NCBI RefSeq assembly: GCF_905475345.1
Contig: NC_066590.1
Coordinates: 5,061,501-5,125,500, forward strand
DNA: 64,000 bases
Direction: 5' to 3'
From: Vespula vulgaris
Lineage: Eukaryota; Arthropoda; Insecta; Hymenoptera; Vespidae
Positions within the stretch are counted from its first letter, which is position 1. Every line of letters starts with the position of its first letter. Shown here one piece after another: positions 51,441 to 61,662 of this stretch. The translations under genes and the position numbers were made by a program. A model generated the notes under the pieces. That model worked only from the letters and a program-made list of their open reading frames with translations. It was not told where the DNA came from and did not search any database.

Positions 51441-51874
51441 TCGGCTAATAAGAATGTAAACTTGCAATTGACCGAGCTCGTTTCTCATTTTTCTAATCGC
51501 ATAATTGAATTTAGACAAAATAAGATATAGAATTTGAGATCTGTAGAAAGTAAAAGTGAAATGACCGACGACTTTTGTGTTTATTCAAGGATAATATGAT
51601 ACGAGTACAAAGATACTCTTCTTTCCGCGTTCCTGAACGTACGTGTGCATCATACGTGTCTCTTTGATATCATGGACGACGATCGATTGATTGCAGGAAT
51701 CGACTATCTTCTATTGTCCTTACTTTATCTCACTTATTTCGAAAGGCCTTCTAACTTCAAGGCTCTCTTTAAATGCTTCAACGTAAAAAGATATTATAGA
51801 TTCTCGTTGAATCTTACGATGTATAAATATAAATATATATATATATATATGGATATACATCCGTAATTCCGTGG

Positions 51875-52084
51875 TTACGCTCGAACGATCGATAAGTTAC
51901 TCGTTGCAGTCTCCGACGAGAATATCAGGCTGGTGGATGGTTTAAACTGTACGGACCAATGGTAGAACCGGTACTCTCGTTGCCACGCCCTAAGACTCTC
52001 TGAGAGATCGCTACCTGGACCCGGGAAAGATGCTGCGAGGGTAGATTTAAAATTGTCCCGTTTGCCGCGAACCGTAGCCATCAT
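51875..52084 (-). CDS. Possible small ORF, 69 aa, uncertain
   Basis: It starts AAAATGATGG (a good start context) and ends TAA at 51877-51875. It lies in a repeat-free island that is clearly GC-richer than the AT-rich flanks. The product would start MMATVRGKRDNF, with a central SFPGPGSDLSESLRAW and EYRFYHWSV; there is no signal peptide or membrane segment. A donor-like CAG|GTAGCG lies inside it. I do not recognise it. A noncoding conserved element is equally likely. Confidence 0.2.
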   Translation of the reverse strand: MMATVRGKRDNFKSTLAASFPGPGSDLSESLRAWQREYRFYHWSVQFKPSTSLIFSSETATSNLSIVRA

Positions 52085-53084
52085 TTTATTGACAATACTA
52101 AATCAAGAAGATTCTTATTACTTGGAAAATCGTTGAAAAAAGAAATAGAAAAAAGAAATTCCTTTAATGCTATTGGACGATAAAGAAAAACAATATGCAA
52201 AATGATATCATTTTTAATAAGGAATCCAAAACTTTGATTATTTTTTACGATGAAAATAAATATCTCGTATATTTGATAAAACCGTAATATTATCCAAAAA
52301 CTTGTCCTTCTTAGATAAATATTCCGATCTGGAATGTATCTTACAATAAGACGATACGAACATCCGTCTATCTCCAACTACGTATCGTAATATTTGGAGC
52401 AGAAGAAAATCGACTAACGAGCACTAACGTGACGATATCCGTAGATAAAACGAGACATCTTCAGGATTTAACGCACGAATGATCATTACAGTTTCGTATT
52501 GGCCAAGAGTTCGTGTTTTTTCTGTGATTTGATCTTCACACCAGTTGTTACTTACATCCACGTTGTTATCAGTGTTATTAATTTTTGTGATACCATCAAA
52601 AAATCGTTACACATCAGATTTTTTACCAATCGTTAAACTAAAACGTTATAATAAAAATCACGAGCTAACTATGTTTTTCTTGAATAATTAATATATATTT
52701 TAATCGAATTAAATTCATTGGATATATATATATATATTTATTTATATATAAAGAAAAGGAAATTTAAAAGAACGTCAAAGAAATCGTATTTCTCGAGTCT
52801 CAGGACTCGTATCGGGATGTCCAGGTTGATCCGCGAACATCGCTCGATAGCAGAAGAGCGGCGAGTCGTGACAAGTTCTTGGAAAAGATTAGGCGTCGTT
52901 AACGGCCTTCGCCGGACGTCGACCCTGTCGGTATACAGTCGTCGGTTTCTTCAACTTCATACCGCGTGTGTTCGAAGATCTAACGAAATCTTTAAACGAG
53001 CACCTATCGTATCGTATCGATCGATATTTTAAAAAAGAAATGTTCGTGAAAAAGAAAGCAAAACATCGTCGAAGTCGTCCACCA

Positions 53085-53140
53085 TTTTGAGTGGACTCGC
53101 GTGGTGTCCGCCTCCTACCTTGCGAGCGCCATTTTGGTAC
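53085..53140. promoter_or_regulatory. Paired CCATTTTG elements (one GCCATTTTG)
   Basis: CCATTTTG at 53092-53099 and GCCATTTTG at 53128-53136, 36 bp apart in a GC-richer island. GCCAT is the core bound by Pho/YY1 in animals. Function is inference. Confidence 0.3.
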
Positions 53141-53400
53141 CGTCTATTCGCTGCTGAGAATCGAGTAGAGGTCGATGGCATAGGTAGTATGTTCTTGCAA
53201 GGATAATTGAAACTACTTCGATGATTCGAGAAAATATTAACAGAGATATAAAAAGAGCAATGTAGGAAAATTAAATTTTAATACGTTTCCGGAAAAAAGA
53301 AAAAGAAAGCAAAGTACTAAAAAGCGGACTAGCAAAAACGATCTACTTATATATATAGGCATACATATGTGTGTACATATGTATGTATATGTGTGTATGT

Positions 53401-53448
53401 ATATAAATATATATATATATATAGATATATATAGACACAACATATAGG

Positions 53449-53482
<34 letters not shown>
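53401..53482. repeat. (TA)n repeat with GA/CA interruptions
   Basis: Several TA runs around a short ACACAACATATAGG bridge. Confidence 0.9.
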
Positions 53483-53489
<7 letters not shown>

Positions 53490-54258
53490 CTGTGAAACAA
53501 CGGACGAACATCGCGATGTGAAAAAAGTAGAAGATTGAAAAAAAGATGAAAGTACGTAAATCCTTTTATGGTCCCCTTTGCCGGCGGGAGTGCATGCGCG
53601 AGGTAGTAAGTCGCACAAGAGGCGAATCCACTTCCCCTCCGACGATCGCTCGATTCCCACCAAGTAGCCACGTTTCCCCTCCTCCCTCCATCCCTCATAA
53701 TCCCCCTCCAACCCCCCACCACCGGAACCGCCCGACAAGAATCCACGGAACGTGGGAAGGGATGGATCTGCCCTCCTCTGCACCCAGAAGTCTTTACCTC
53801 TGCCGAGTTAGGTGGAACCTTGTACTACACGATGTGCAATTTGTCGTCGTCTCGCCAGCGGTATCGCATGTCGACGGAAAGTTTCTTTCCATTCGACGAA
53901 AGAACAATACTACTTATTCCTAAAGGTACATACGTACCTTTTCTTCTATATCGTAAAACAAACATATTTATAAAGCAAGATAATTGTTATTAATTATAAA
54001 GAAACTAGAATCGATGCGACGGAGCACTTATTCCAATAATTGAAATAAATTCCTATATGACTCAAATAAGAAAAAAAAAAATATGAATGATCGATAATAA
54101 TTAAGAAAAAAAAGCAACATATACACACATGTAAAAAAAAAAAAAGAACGAAATAATAAAAGAAAGAAACTTTATTCCGAGGTCGATGTCACGCAGGAGA
54201 AGACGGTAGTGGCGTACGTGAAGAAGAGGCGCTAACGGCGCGTTTTTGCGTCGCCTAG

Positions 54259-54302
54259 TTAATTAGAAGAATTAATTAGCATCGTCAAGTAGCATAATTA
54301 AT
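54259..54302. promoter_or_regulatory. Antennapedia-class homeodomain site cluster
   Basis: TTAATTAG at 54259-54266 and again at 54272-54279 (13-bp spacing), plus TAATTAAT at 54295-54302, within a GC-richer island. TAATTA is the Q50 homeodomain core. Three in 44 bp in a GC-rich context is more than expected. Confidence 0.4.
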
Positions 54303-54538
54303 ATGCGCGACCGAGACGCCTTCCTCCGGATGTAGACGCGGTGTCGAAGATGTCGCGATTTTCGGCACCGCGAGCCTAACGCCACACCTCCTTCCTCGAC
54401 CACCAACAGTGATACCTACTTCCTTTTTCTTTCGTCGGCGAAATCGTTCGAGAAGAATAGAGATAAGCAGATGTCTCGGACGTAACGCCGATATCATTAT
54501 ACGATCGCAAGGACGTTGCATTTTTATTCGTGTCATTC

Positions 54539-54582
54539 ATTCCTTCGTTCGTTCATTCATTCATTCATTCATTCATTCGTTA
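54539..54582. repeat. (TTCA)n/(TTCG)n tetranucleotide repeat
   Basis: About ten TTCA or TTCG units. Confidence 0.9.
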
Positions 54583-54764
54583 AAACTAACCGGCACGTGT
54601 GAAATCAAATAAAATTCATATTAACATTTACGAGAAACGATTGGTGCCAATAATCGAAGATAATAAAATAACGAATTTGATAGATCGAAGTATTTGCAAG
54701 GTCGAATCAAGGATCGAGTTCGAGCGTGTTCGTGATTCGATATATCGACGACCTCCGTGCGTCA

Positions 54765-54773
54765 TGGACGAGG
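54765..54773 (+). other. Candidate short first coding exon (ATGGACGAG then GTAAGA)
   Basis: ATG GAC GAG is followed directly by the strong donor GTAAGAATG at the end of a GC-richer island. It would encode Met-Asp-Glu in phase 0. I see no partner exon in the window. Weak. Confidence 0.12.
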
Positions 54774-54944
54774 TAAGAATGGACGACGAACGACGAAGAC
54801 CCGATTCGTTCCTCGACACAGGAAGTCTGGCCAAAGAGGAAGCTCCTTACCTACGTCAGCAGACACGACACACGTCGTTCTCTGTCGTCGTCAATACTCG
54901 CTCGTGCCTTTGCATTTGACTGCGACAAAGCGAAGCCGCCAACA

Positions 54945-55025
54945 ACTGCTGCTACTCCTGCTGCTACTGCTGCAGCAGCAGCAGCAACTGCTGCAACGAC
55001 TACCACTGCTGCGGCTACTGCTACC
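54945..55025. repeat. (CTG)n/(CAG)n triplet tract
   Basis: CTG/CTA triplets pass through CTGCAG into CAG triplets and back to CTG, making an inverted arrangement. One plus frame reads Ala/Thr-rich. Confidence 0.85.
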
Positions 55026-56432
55026 GGCACGTTTTCATCGATCATTCGAACGATCCATAATCTTGATTACGATCACGAATATCGTAGTTTCCTTTTTTCT
55101 TTCTTTTGAGAACGTTGCAAACTTGAAAATAATCTTACGGTGCAGCGATACCATCTCTCTCTTTCTCTCTCTATGTCTTCCGCCCTTTTGCTGAAGGAGA
55201 GAAAGAGAAGTTTGCAGCAAATTGGAACCTCCCGTTGCCCTTCCTTCCAGTAATTGGCAAGAGATGCAACTGGACGTTTTTCTCGGTCCGGCCCCGATCC
55301 GTAATTGCGTCCGACCGACGAACGAACACGCTGCATACATGTTGCATAGACGGCAGCGAGCCATCTTTGATGACTCTAAGACTGATCGAGAATTTTCTAA
55401 ACGTTTTCCTATCTCTTTCTTTCTCTCGGGTGTCATTGACCCTGTCGCATGATGAAGTTACGTAATCATAGATTCCCACCACGAAAGAATAAATATTATT
55501 TTCGATATTATGTAAGCACAGTTAGAGATTACATACGACGATTTTTAATAAACGTTCGTTCGTTCGTTCGTTCATAAACTAGGAGGGGATCGATCGTAGA
55601 GGAAATACGGATGAAGAAAATAAGGAAGATGGTAGAAGAAGGAGAGAAAAGATTTAACCGGAAGTTAGTGGCCGGTGTTGCGCCCTGTCATCTCACGGCT
55701 CGTAAAAGCTGCTCCTTTTTCACCTCTTTCGTTCTCTCTATTTGGCTCCTTATTTCTTTACTTTCGTATTGCAGAGCTCGATGACAGGTGAAGGCAAAGA
55801 CGAGAAGGGCTGGCGATCGGGTGCGGTCCATCCGACCGGATATAATTGCTCCCGTCGTTGATTGACTCTCCTGGCGAGTTCCTTTTGTGCGAGAAGCACG
55901 CCGCACTGTATAGACATAGAAACGATCCTTCTCTCTCTCTCTCTCTCTCCCTTTCTTCAACTATCCGCGTATCAGAGCGTTCATCATTTCAGAATCTCTC
56001 GAGCAAATAATAATATACCTGCTACCTATTAAAGTAACTATTGTTCGTTGCGTATTAAAAAATATCCATTGTGATCAATAGAAGAATGTATCAGACGAAA
56101 TACTCCTATAACGAATAGTTTAAAATTCCCTTTTAAAAACAACAAAGTCAAATATACCGGGTCGCATTAATCATATAAATCCCAATTCATATCGAACATT
56201 TTTGAATATTGAATATTCCATCGAATGATCTATCTCGAAAGATCTTGAAAGTGATCAAAGGAAATCGAAGTCGGCGATCGCCGATCGCGATGACAAAAAT
56301 TCGGGGGGTCCATGGTAAAGGTATCACGCATGTGATCGTGTGTCGTGCTCTCCGTATATCATTAGCAGGTAGCTTGTTAGACGGTAGGTTTGTGGATAAT
56401 GGCAGGTATTACACACGCGACCGTTATTAACC

Positions 56433-56464
56433 CTCTCTCTCTCTATCTCTCTTTCTCTTTCTCT

Positions 56465-56502
<38 letters not shown>
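56433..56502. repeat. (CT)n microsatellite
   Basis: About 70 nt of CT with CTTT interruptions. Confidence 0.95.
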
Positions 56503-56504
<2 letters not shown>

Positions 56505-56947
56505 CCTTTTATCGCAGATAAAAGCGTCCCGATACCGGCAGACAAGACATAAATCATTATTCATAATAGGCTTTCGCGACAAAAAACTTGTACCGACAGA
56601 TCTTAGCTACGCTAAATGATCACCGGCTTTAGGTTCGAGCTCTTCACCGGATGAACCTCTACAGATTCTTCGGAAAGCGACGAGAAGAAAGACGATCTCG
56701 TAATTAGAGAAGATCTCTACAGAACAGCAAAGATATATAAACGATCTCCCAACGACACTGTGTTGGGAGGCAATGTATCAAACTACTCGAAAGCGTAATC
56801 GAAAACGATTTATAAACAAACATTTTCGTACATATATATTTCTACTTACGAGATATATAATTTAGATGAATTCGCATAAGGCTGACATTAAATTGAATTC
56901 ACATAAGATTTACAAAAAAAGAAAAAAAACGATAGGTAGAGACAAAA

Positions 56948-56978
<31 letters not shown>

Positions 56979-57225
56979 GAAGGAAAAGAAGCAAACTTTG
57001 AAAATCGTTTCGAAATAATGTCCGAATGAAATGCGAGGACGACGTTTTCTCGAGTAACAGAACACGTTTCGAAGCACACGGGCAACGTTCGATCTTTTCC
57101 CCTCTCGTACTTTTTTTCCCCTAGGATGACTACTCTGACTCGCAGGATTTCGGGACGTACAACAACTGGAGGACGCGTTTCATGCCTGCGAAGAAACACG
57201 TCTTCATTTTAGCGACCAGGAAGCA

Positions 57226-57256
<31 letters not shown>

Positions 57257-57292
57257 GGTCGTCCTCGTCGTCGTCCATCTCGTCGTTGTAGT
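57226..57292. repeat. (CGTCCT)n hexamer tract
   Basis: CGTCCT units grade into CGTCGT. On the minus strand it reads Asp/Glu-rich (DEDEDEDD), but there is no acceptor upstream, so I treat it as repeat. Confidence 0.85.
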
Positions 57293-57410
57293 TGGCATTC
57301 CACAAGGAGAAAGAGAGAAAGAGAGAAAGAGAAAAGAGATAGCCATGATCAGGATACACTCCTCCGTGTATACCAACGTGAAACGAGATCGATGTCCTGG
57401 AGGACGTCGT

Positions 57411-57510
57411 CCGTTCGTTCGTTCGTTCGTTCGTTCGTCATCGTCATCCTCATCCTCCTTCTCCTTTTCCTTCCCCTTCTCTTTCTCCTTCTCCTTCTAC
57501 TGTTACTGCT
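57411..57510. repeat. (TTCG)n then (CTC)n/(CTT)n tract
   Basis: Seven TTCG units, then TCA/CTC triplets and a pyrimidine run. Confidence 0.85.
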
Positions 57511-57834
57511 GCTGTTCATCTTCCTCTTCGTCCTCGTCGTCGTGTGGGTTCGAGCGTGCCGGACATAGCACCGCGTCCCCGCGATCGCCGGGTTTTGCCG
57601 TTGCGCGACCCGAGTTTTTCGTTGGACTCTTCTCTGGCGGCAACTCGAGGCCTGCCAAGCTGGGAGTGCATTACACGCAATTAGACGCCAGGGTGGCCCC
57701 GAGGTATGCCCGACAAACGACCCTCCTCCTTTTCCTCTACCTCCTCCTACTACCCTCTCTTTCTCTCTTTCTGTTCTTCCTCGAGGACGCGAGAGGCTTG
57801 AGAAACAGTCTGTCTCTTTCTATCTCTTTCCCCC

Positions 57835-57892
57835 CTCCCTCTCTCTCTCTCTCTTTCTCTTTCTCTTTCTCTTTCTCTTTCTCTTTCTCTCT
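57835..57892. repeat. (CT)n(CTTTCT)n repeat
   Basis: CT dinucleotides followed by about seven CTTTCT hexamers. Confidence 0.9.
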
Positions 57893-58725
57893 GGAGCACC
57901 TTCGATACTCGAACGAACAGGAACATTGTATACCTTGCTTTCCTAACTCCCAAGTAAACTCGTCCACGACGATTACGTTTGTACATACCAACCACGTTGA
58001 CTCCCTACCTCCTCCGTGTGCGGTCCATCTTCGGTCACTTTGTTCCAGCTGGTCGGAAAGACCGATAGAACTCTCTACGTCTCACAGGGTGTGCACAACC
58101 GATATCCGGAAATCTCGAGAGGGACCTCGAGATCCTCCGACTTTGAAGTTTTCTTCTGTCGATCATCAGCAGGGGGTGCGCTTCGCGAATAGACCATTCC
58201 TCCTTCGAGGCTTTTGCAACGAGAGATACCGATCGCTAAACTGATGGACGTTCGTACAAAGAGAGAATAAAGTGCGATCTACAAGGTTTGAAATTAGAAA
58301 AGATTTTTCTTATTTGCATCGACAATTTATTACAATTTTCTACCTTCGTTATTTCTCTTTCAGGAATGACGAATCTATATATATGTCCCTATTGTTATCG
58401 TCGAACAAAGATCGTTTTACAAGGATGTTTCTCCCTATCTAAATTACGTACGATCAAATCTAATACCGTAATTTTTTTTACATTTATTTATCTGTATGAG
58501 GAGTAATGAGAAAGAGAGAAAGACACTGAACCTAAGAGGTAGATCTCCTTCCGTTCTCGAACGGTCACTTCCGCGAGTACAAAGGAACGTGGTATGCCCG
58601 TCGTCGTAGTCTCTCGGGTCACGCAAAAATGCTCGGGGCATTACATGCGTACGTGCTTGTACACGTGTTTTTCCCCTCTAACGCGACTAACGCGGAGAGT
58701 CAATGGAGAAAAGAGAGAAGAGATT

Positions 58726-58760
<35 letters not shown>

Positions 58761-58772
58761 TCGTCGAAAGGT

Positions 58773-58791
58773 CTGGCACACGGCGTGCCAG
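58773..58791. other. Inverted repeat CTGGCAC / GTGCCAG
   Basis: Perfect 7-bp arms with a 5-nt spacer. TGGCA-N-TGCCA is the half-site form of an NF-I site. Function unproven. Confidence 0.35.
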
Positions 58792-58934
58792 GCAACTTAA
58801 GAAAAAAGAGGAAGGATAAGAAGAATGGAAGGTGCCGGAGGCACGGTACAAGCCGAGGGAAGTATCTAAGAAGGAGAAGAAGAAGCTGTGGCACCGTTTA
58901 GAACAGGATGCGTTGCTAGCATCCAACTAAGAGC

Positions 58935-58984
58935 GTAATTACCATTGGTGTAATTAATTTAGCCGAAGAGCTTGGCATTAATTT
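58935..58984. promoter_or_regulatory. Second homeodomain TAATTA cluster
   Basis: GTAATTAC (58935-58942), TAATTAAT (58951-58958) and ATTAATTT (58977-58984) within 50 bp of repeat-free sequence, resembling the cluster at 54.26 kb. Confidence 0.4.
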
Positions 58985-59682
58985 ACTTCGCGAGTCTAGA
59001 AAGACCTTTTCTCTCTTTCCTCTCTCTCTCTCTCTCTTTCTCTTTCTCGCGTCGTGTTTCGAGATTTTCTTTTCTCTCGATGCGTGCCATGAGTTTCTTC
59101 TCTTAGAGTTCCACCTTCGCGAGCATCCCTTCTTCGATCGTTCGAGTGGAAAATGTTACTCGACTAAAGCTACCTATCTATGACGATAACGAATCAATGG
59201 AAAAACAAAGAGAACGGAAAAGAATAGTAAATCTCGTCAATCGATAATTTGACGACAGAGAAATTAAGTAAAATTGAAATTTACTTGTTAACAAGGTGTA
59301 AGTATGTATTCCATCGTAAAATCGATGAATACAGAGACGAATACGAGAATGAAGATAGTACATAGACTGGTACAATGGCGAATCACACGTGTTGTAATAA
59401 AAGAAAGAAGCCAAAGTGGAAGTCAAAAGCTTTCATTATTGTCCTTTTGCATTCACCGATGCGTGGGAGTGAAAAGGGCGGTATCGTCGCCATATCTAAG
59501 AGTTCCATTATTCTCGAACGATCAGAGGGTCGTTATTGGTGACGGTCGTTAAGTCGACTGCTCAAGGTAGCAGGCCACAATTTAAAAGCCGATGCATTTA
59601 TTGGGAGAAAGAGAAACTATCCATGGGATGTTAGGTACTTTCGTCGGCCATCTCCCCAAAGACCACAGCTGTGACCAGGAAA

Positions 59683-59691
59683 AAAGAATGA

Positions 59692-59723
<32 letters not shown>

Positions 59724-59753
59724 AAAAAGGAAAGAAAGAAAAAAGAAAGAAAA
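59683..59753. repeat. (AAAG)n tetranucleotide repeat
   Basis: About 70 nt of GAAA units with AAAA interruptions. Confidence 0.95.
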
Positions 59754-59879
59754 GCCAAAGGAAAGCGCAACTGTCTTATGAATGGAACGAAATTGCAAGT
59801 CTTAACGCCGAGCACGTGACCCTGCTTTTTCGCAGCGGGATGTATTTTCTATTTGGATCCTTTCGAGGATCGGTAGTAT

Positions 59880-59899
59880 CACCTGGTCAAGGACAGGTG
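59880..59899. promoter_or_regulatory. Inverted E-box pair CACCTG / CAGGTG
   Basis: CACCTG at 59880-59885 and CAGGTG at 59894-59899 with an 8-nt spacer. CAGGTG is the Snail/Escargot and some bHLH core. Function is inference. Confidence 0.3.
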
Positions 59900-60617
59900 A
59901 GATTCGGATGGAATCTAATCGAAATAACGATAGGAACTGTTAAGAGAGATATATCTTCGACGATTAGATCGAGTATTATCGTTCGATAATAATTTTTACC
60001 AACGAATGGCATGTCGAATGAAATTAGAAACCTACTCGTTCGTATCCCTCTGATTCACTTACTTAAGAAAAGAAAATTTCAAAGGGAAAAGTTTCGACCA
60101 CCTGTGTGGCCTTCAACAATGCTCGATATTCATAGTCACCTTTTGAATCGTTGCACGGTCATCGTGAAGCGTGGAGAAGCTGTAAAATCGCCTAACTATT
60201 GTATCGAAGCAAGACTTTACAACTGACTGCGGAGTGAGTCCTAAATATTTTACAAACTGACATAGAAACAGAACAAAAAGAGGGAAAGAGAGAGAGAGAG
60301 AGAGAATAAAAATCAAACAACGTGGCACAACCATTTTTTCTCTTCTAACATCTGTATAATATTTCATGAGACGTGCACGTGCCCTTTCTTTCTTTATCGA
60401 ACAAGAAGGAGGTATTTCCTTTTGACCTGGCATCATGATGAAAAAATTACGATTATTCGCCGCTAATCAGCCCTCTTCTTTCTCACTCAACGAAAGTCTT
60501 TTTTTTAATCGTAGAAGATATCGTAGGTATAATAACTCGTACGAAGAGTAAAGGGACTCGAAGGACGCGACATGTACCATAAGGAGCAATTACAGTGGTC
60601 CAATTAGCACAGCATCC

Positions 60618-60722
60618 GATGAACGAACGAACGAACGAACGAACGAAGGTTGGAAGAAACGAATGGACGAACGAACGAATGAACAAACGGACGGACGAAC
60701 GGACGAACGGACGAACGAATAA
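60618..60722. repeat. (GAAC)n/(GGAC)n tetranucleotide tract
   Basis: GAAC units with GGAC variants in two blocks separated by GGTTGGAAGAAAC. Confidence 0.9.
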
Positions 60723-60977
60723 ACGCGAATGTGGGGTGGTTGAGCGCAATTGCCATGAGAGTTGCCATATAAATTTCTCAGTACGAGACCCATAGGTAGG
60801 CCTCTTCTCTCGGCACTCGGCCGGATTAACTGTGCACATCGCGAGCTGCGACTTTCTTGTCATGTCTCACGGGTTTCTCACCGTACGCACGCTTGCTGAA
60901 GGGTTATTAAACGCCTTCCTTGTAGACTGACCGATGATTGCACCGACGACAGTTACTATCTGGAAACTGCCGGTCCG

Positions 60978-61035
60978 TATAAAACGTCGCTTTGCCGGAA
61001 AGCGAGTTTGTACGGTTAACCGTTGCCCTGGCAAC
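60978..61035. promoter_or_regulatory. TATA box and perfect RFX X-box
   Basis: TATAAAA lies at 60978-60984. GTTGCCCTGGCAAC lies at 61022-61035, a perfect 6+6 inverted repeat with a 2-nt spacer, matching the RFX X-box consensus (GTNRCC-N-GGYAAC type). RFX factors drive ciliary and sensory-neuron genes in insects. No ORF starts nearby, so this may be an enhancer or a promoter for an exon not recognised. Confidence 0.5.
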
Positions 61036-61594
61036 GTGGATCATCGCTTTAAGGACGACTAAATCGAACTCCGAGAAAAGAATCTTGTATTCTCACGTCT
61101 ATTACAACGTCTAACTTAATAGATCGGATCTATACATTCCAAATCTATCTTCGTCGATCTCTAATCGTCATCGATTTTTTTTCTTCAAAAGTCTTCGAGA
61201 TATATGCGTCAATGTTCATCTTTATATATCATATTCCTTTCTTTGGGTACTAATTTTTTTTTAATCGAAAACGAAAAGAAAATTTTGATAAAGAGAAGTA
61301 TCGCGTTAATTGAAAATAAACTAATAACGACATAATTGTTAATGGGATCGCAATTTGTGGAATGTCATTAATAAATTTTATGTTAGCGTAATACAAAATA
61401 TGATAATTGATAGCAAAGTTGAGACATTACTCTACAAATGTGATAAATAAATGTTATGAAATAGAATAACATAAGAGATAATCACTTATAGATTTATCAA
61501 ACTACTATAGATCACGATATGATTCGAAGAATCATAAGTATAATGCATTAAGTATAATGCTATGTCGATAAAGAAAAGAACGAATGCCAACAAT

Positions 61595-61662
61595 GTAGAT
61601 AAAGTAGAACTTACTGTGTTCTACATTATCTATATGCCCATTAGAATTCTACTTTATCTGCA
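61595..61662. repeat. Three related arms forming alternative hairpins
   Basis: Arm A GTAGATAAAGTAGAAC (61595-61610) pairs with arm B GTTCTACATTATCTAT (61618-61633) at 14 of 16 positions around a 7-nt loop. It also pairs with arm C TTCTACTTTATCTGCA (61647-61662) at 15 of 16, one base shifted. B and C are thus diverged direct copies, each able to fold with A. Confidence 0.6.

Larger units (their letters stand above)
51200..61060. other. Mixed-composition region with regulatory-looking islands
   Basis: GC-richer repeat-free islands (51.23-51.35, 51.88-52.08, 52.8-53.15, 53.55-53.9, 54.18-54.9, 55.2-55.45, 57.5-57.72, 58.56-58.98 and 60.78-61.06 kb) alternate with microsatellites. No multi-exon gene can be assembled. 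These islands could be enhancers or 5' leader exons of a gene beyond the window. Confidence 0.45.

Noticed and set aside
53599..53610. let-7-like seed (GAGGTAG) on the plus strand
   Set aside because: The match stops after the seed, the first base differs, and no complementary arm for a precursor hairpin is nearby.
57200..57310. Acidic minus-strand C-terminus (MDDDEDDQDEDED type)
   Set aside because: It is a translation of CGTCCT repeats, and no AG acceptor lies between the upstream CT tract and the frame.
58810..58930. Short protein-like plus frame (EEWKVPEARYKPREV and onward)
   Set aside because: It has no ATG and is preceded by a purine-rich stretch instead of a polypyrimidine-AG acceptor. 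It is only about 36 codons long.
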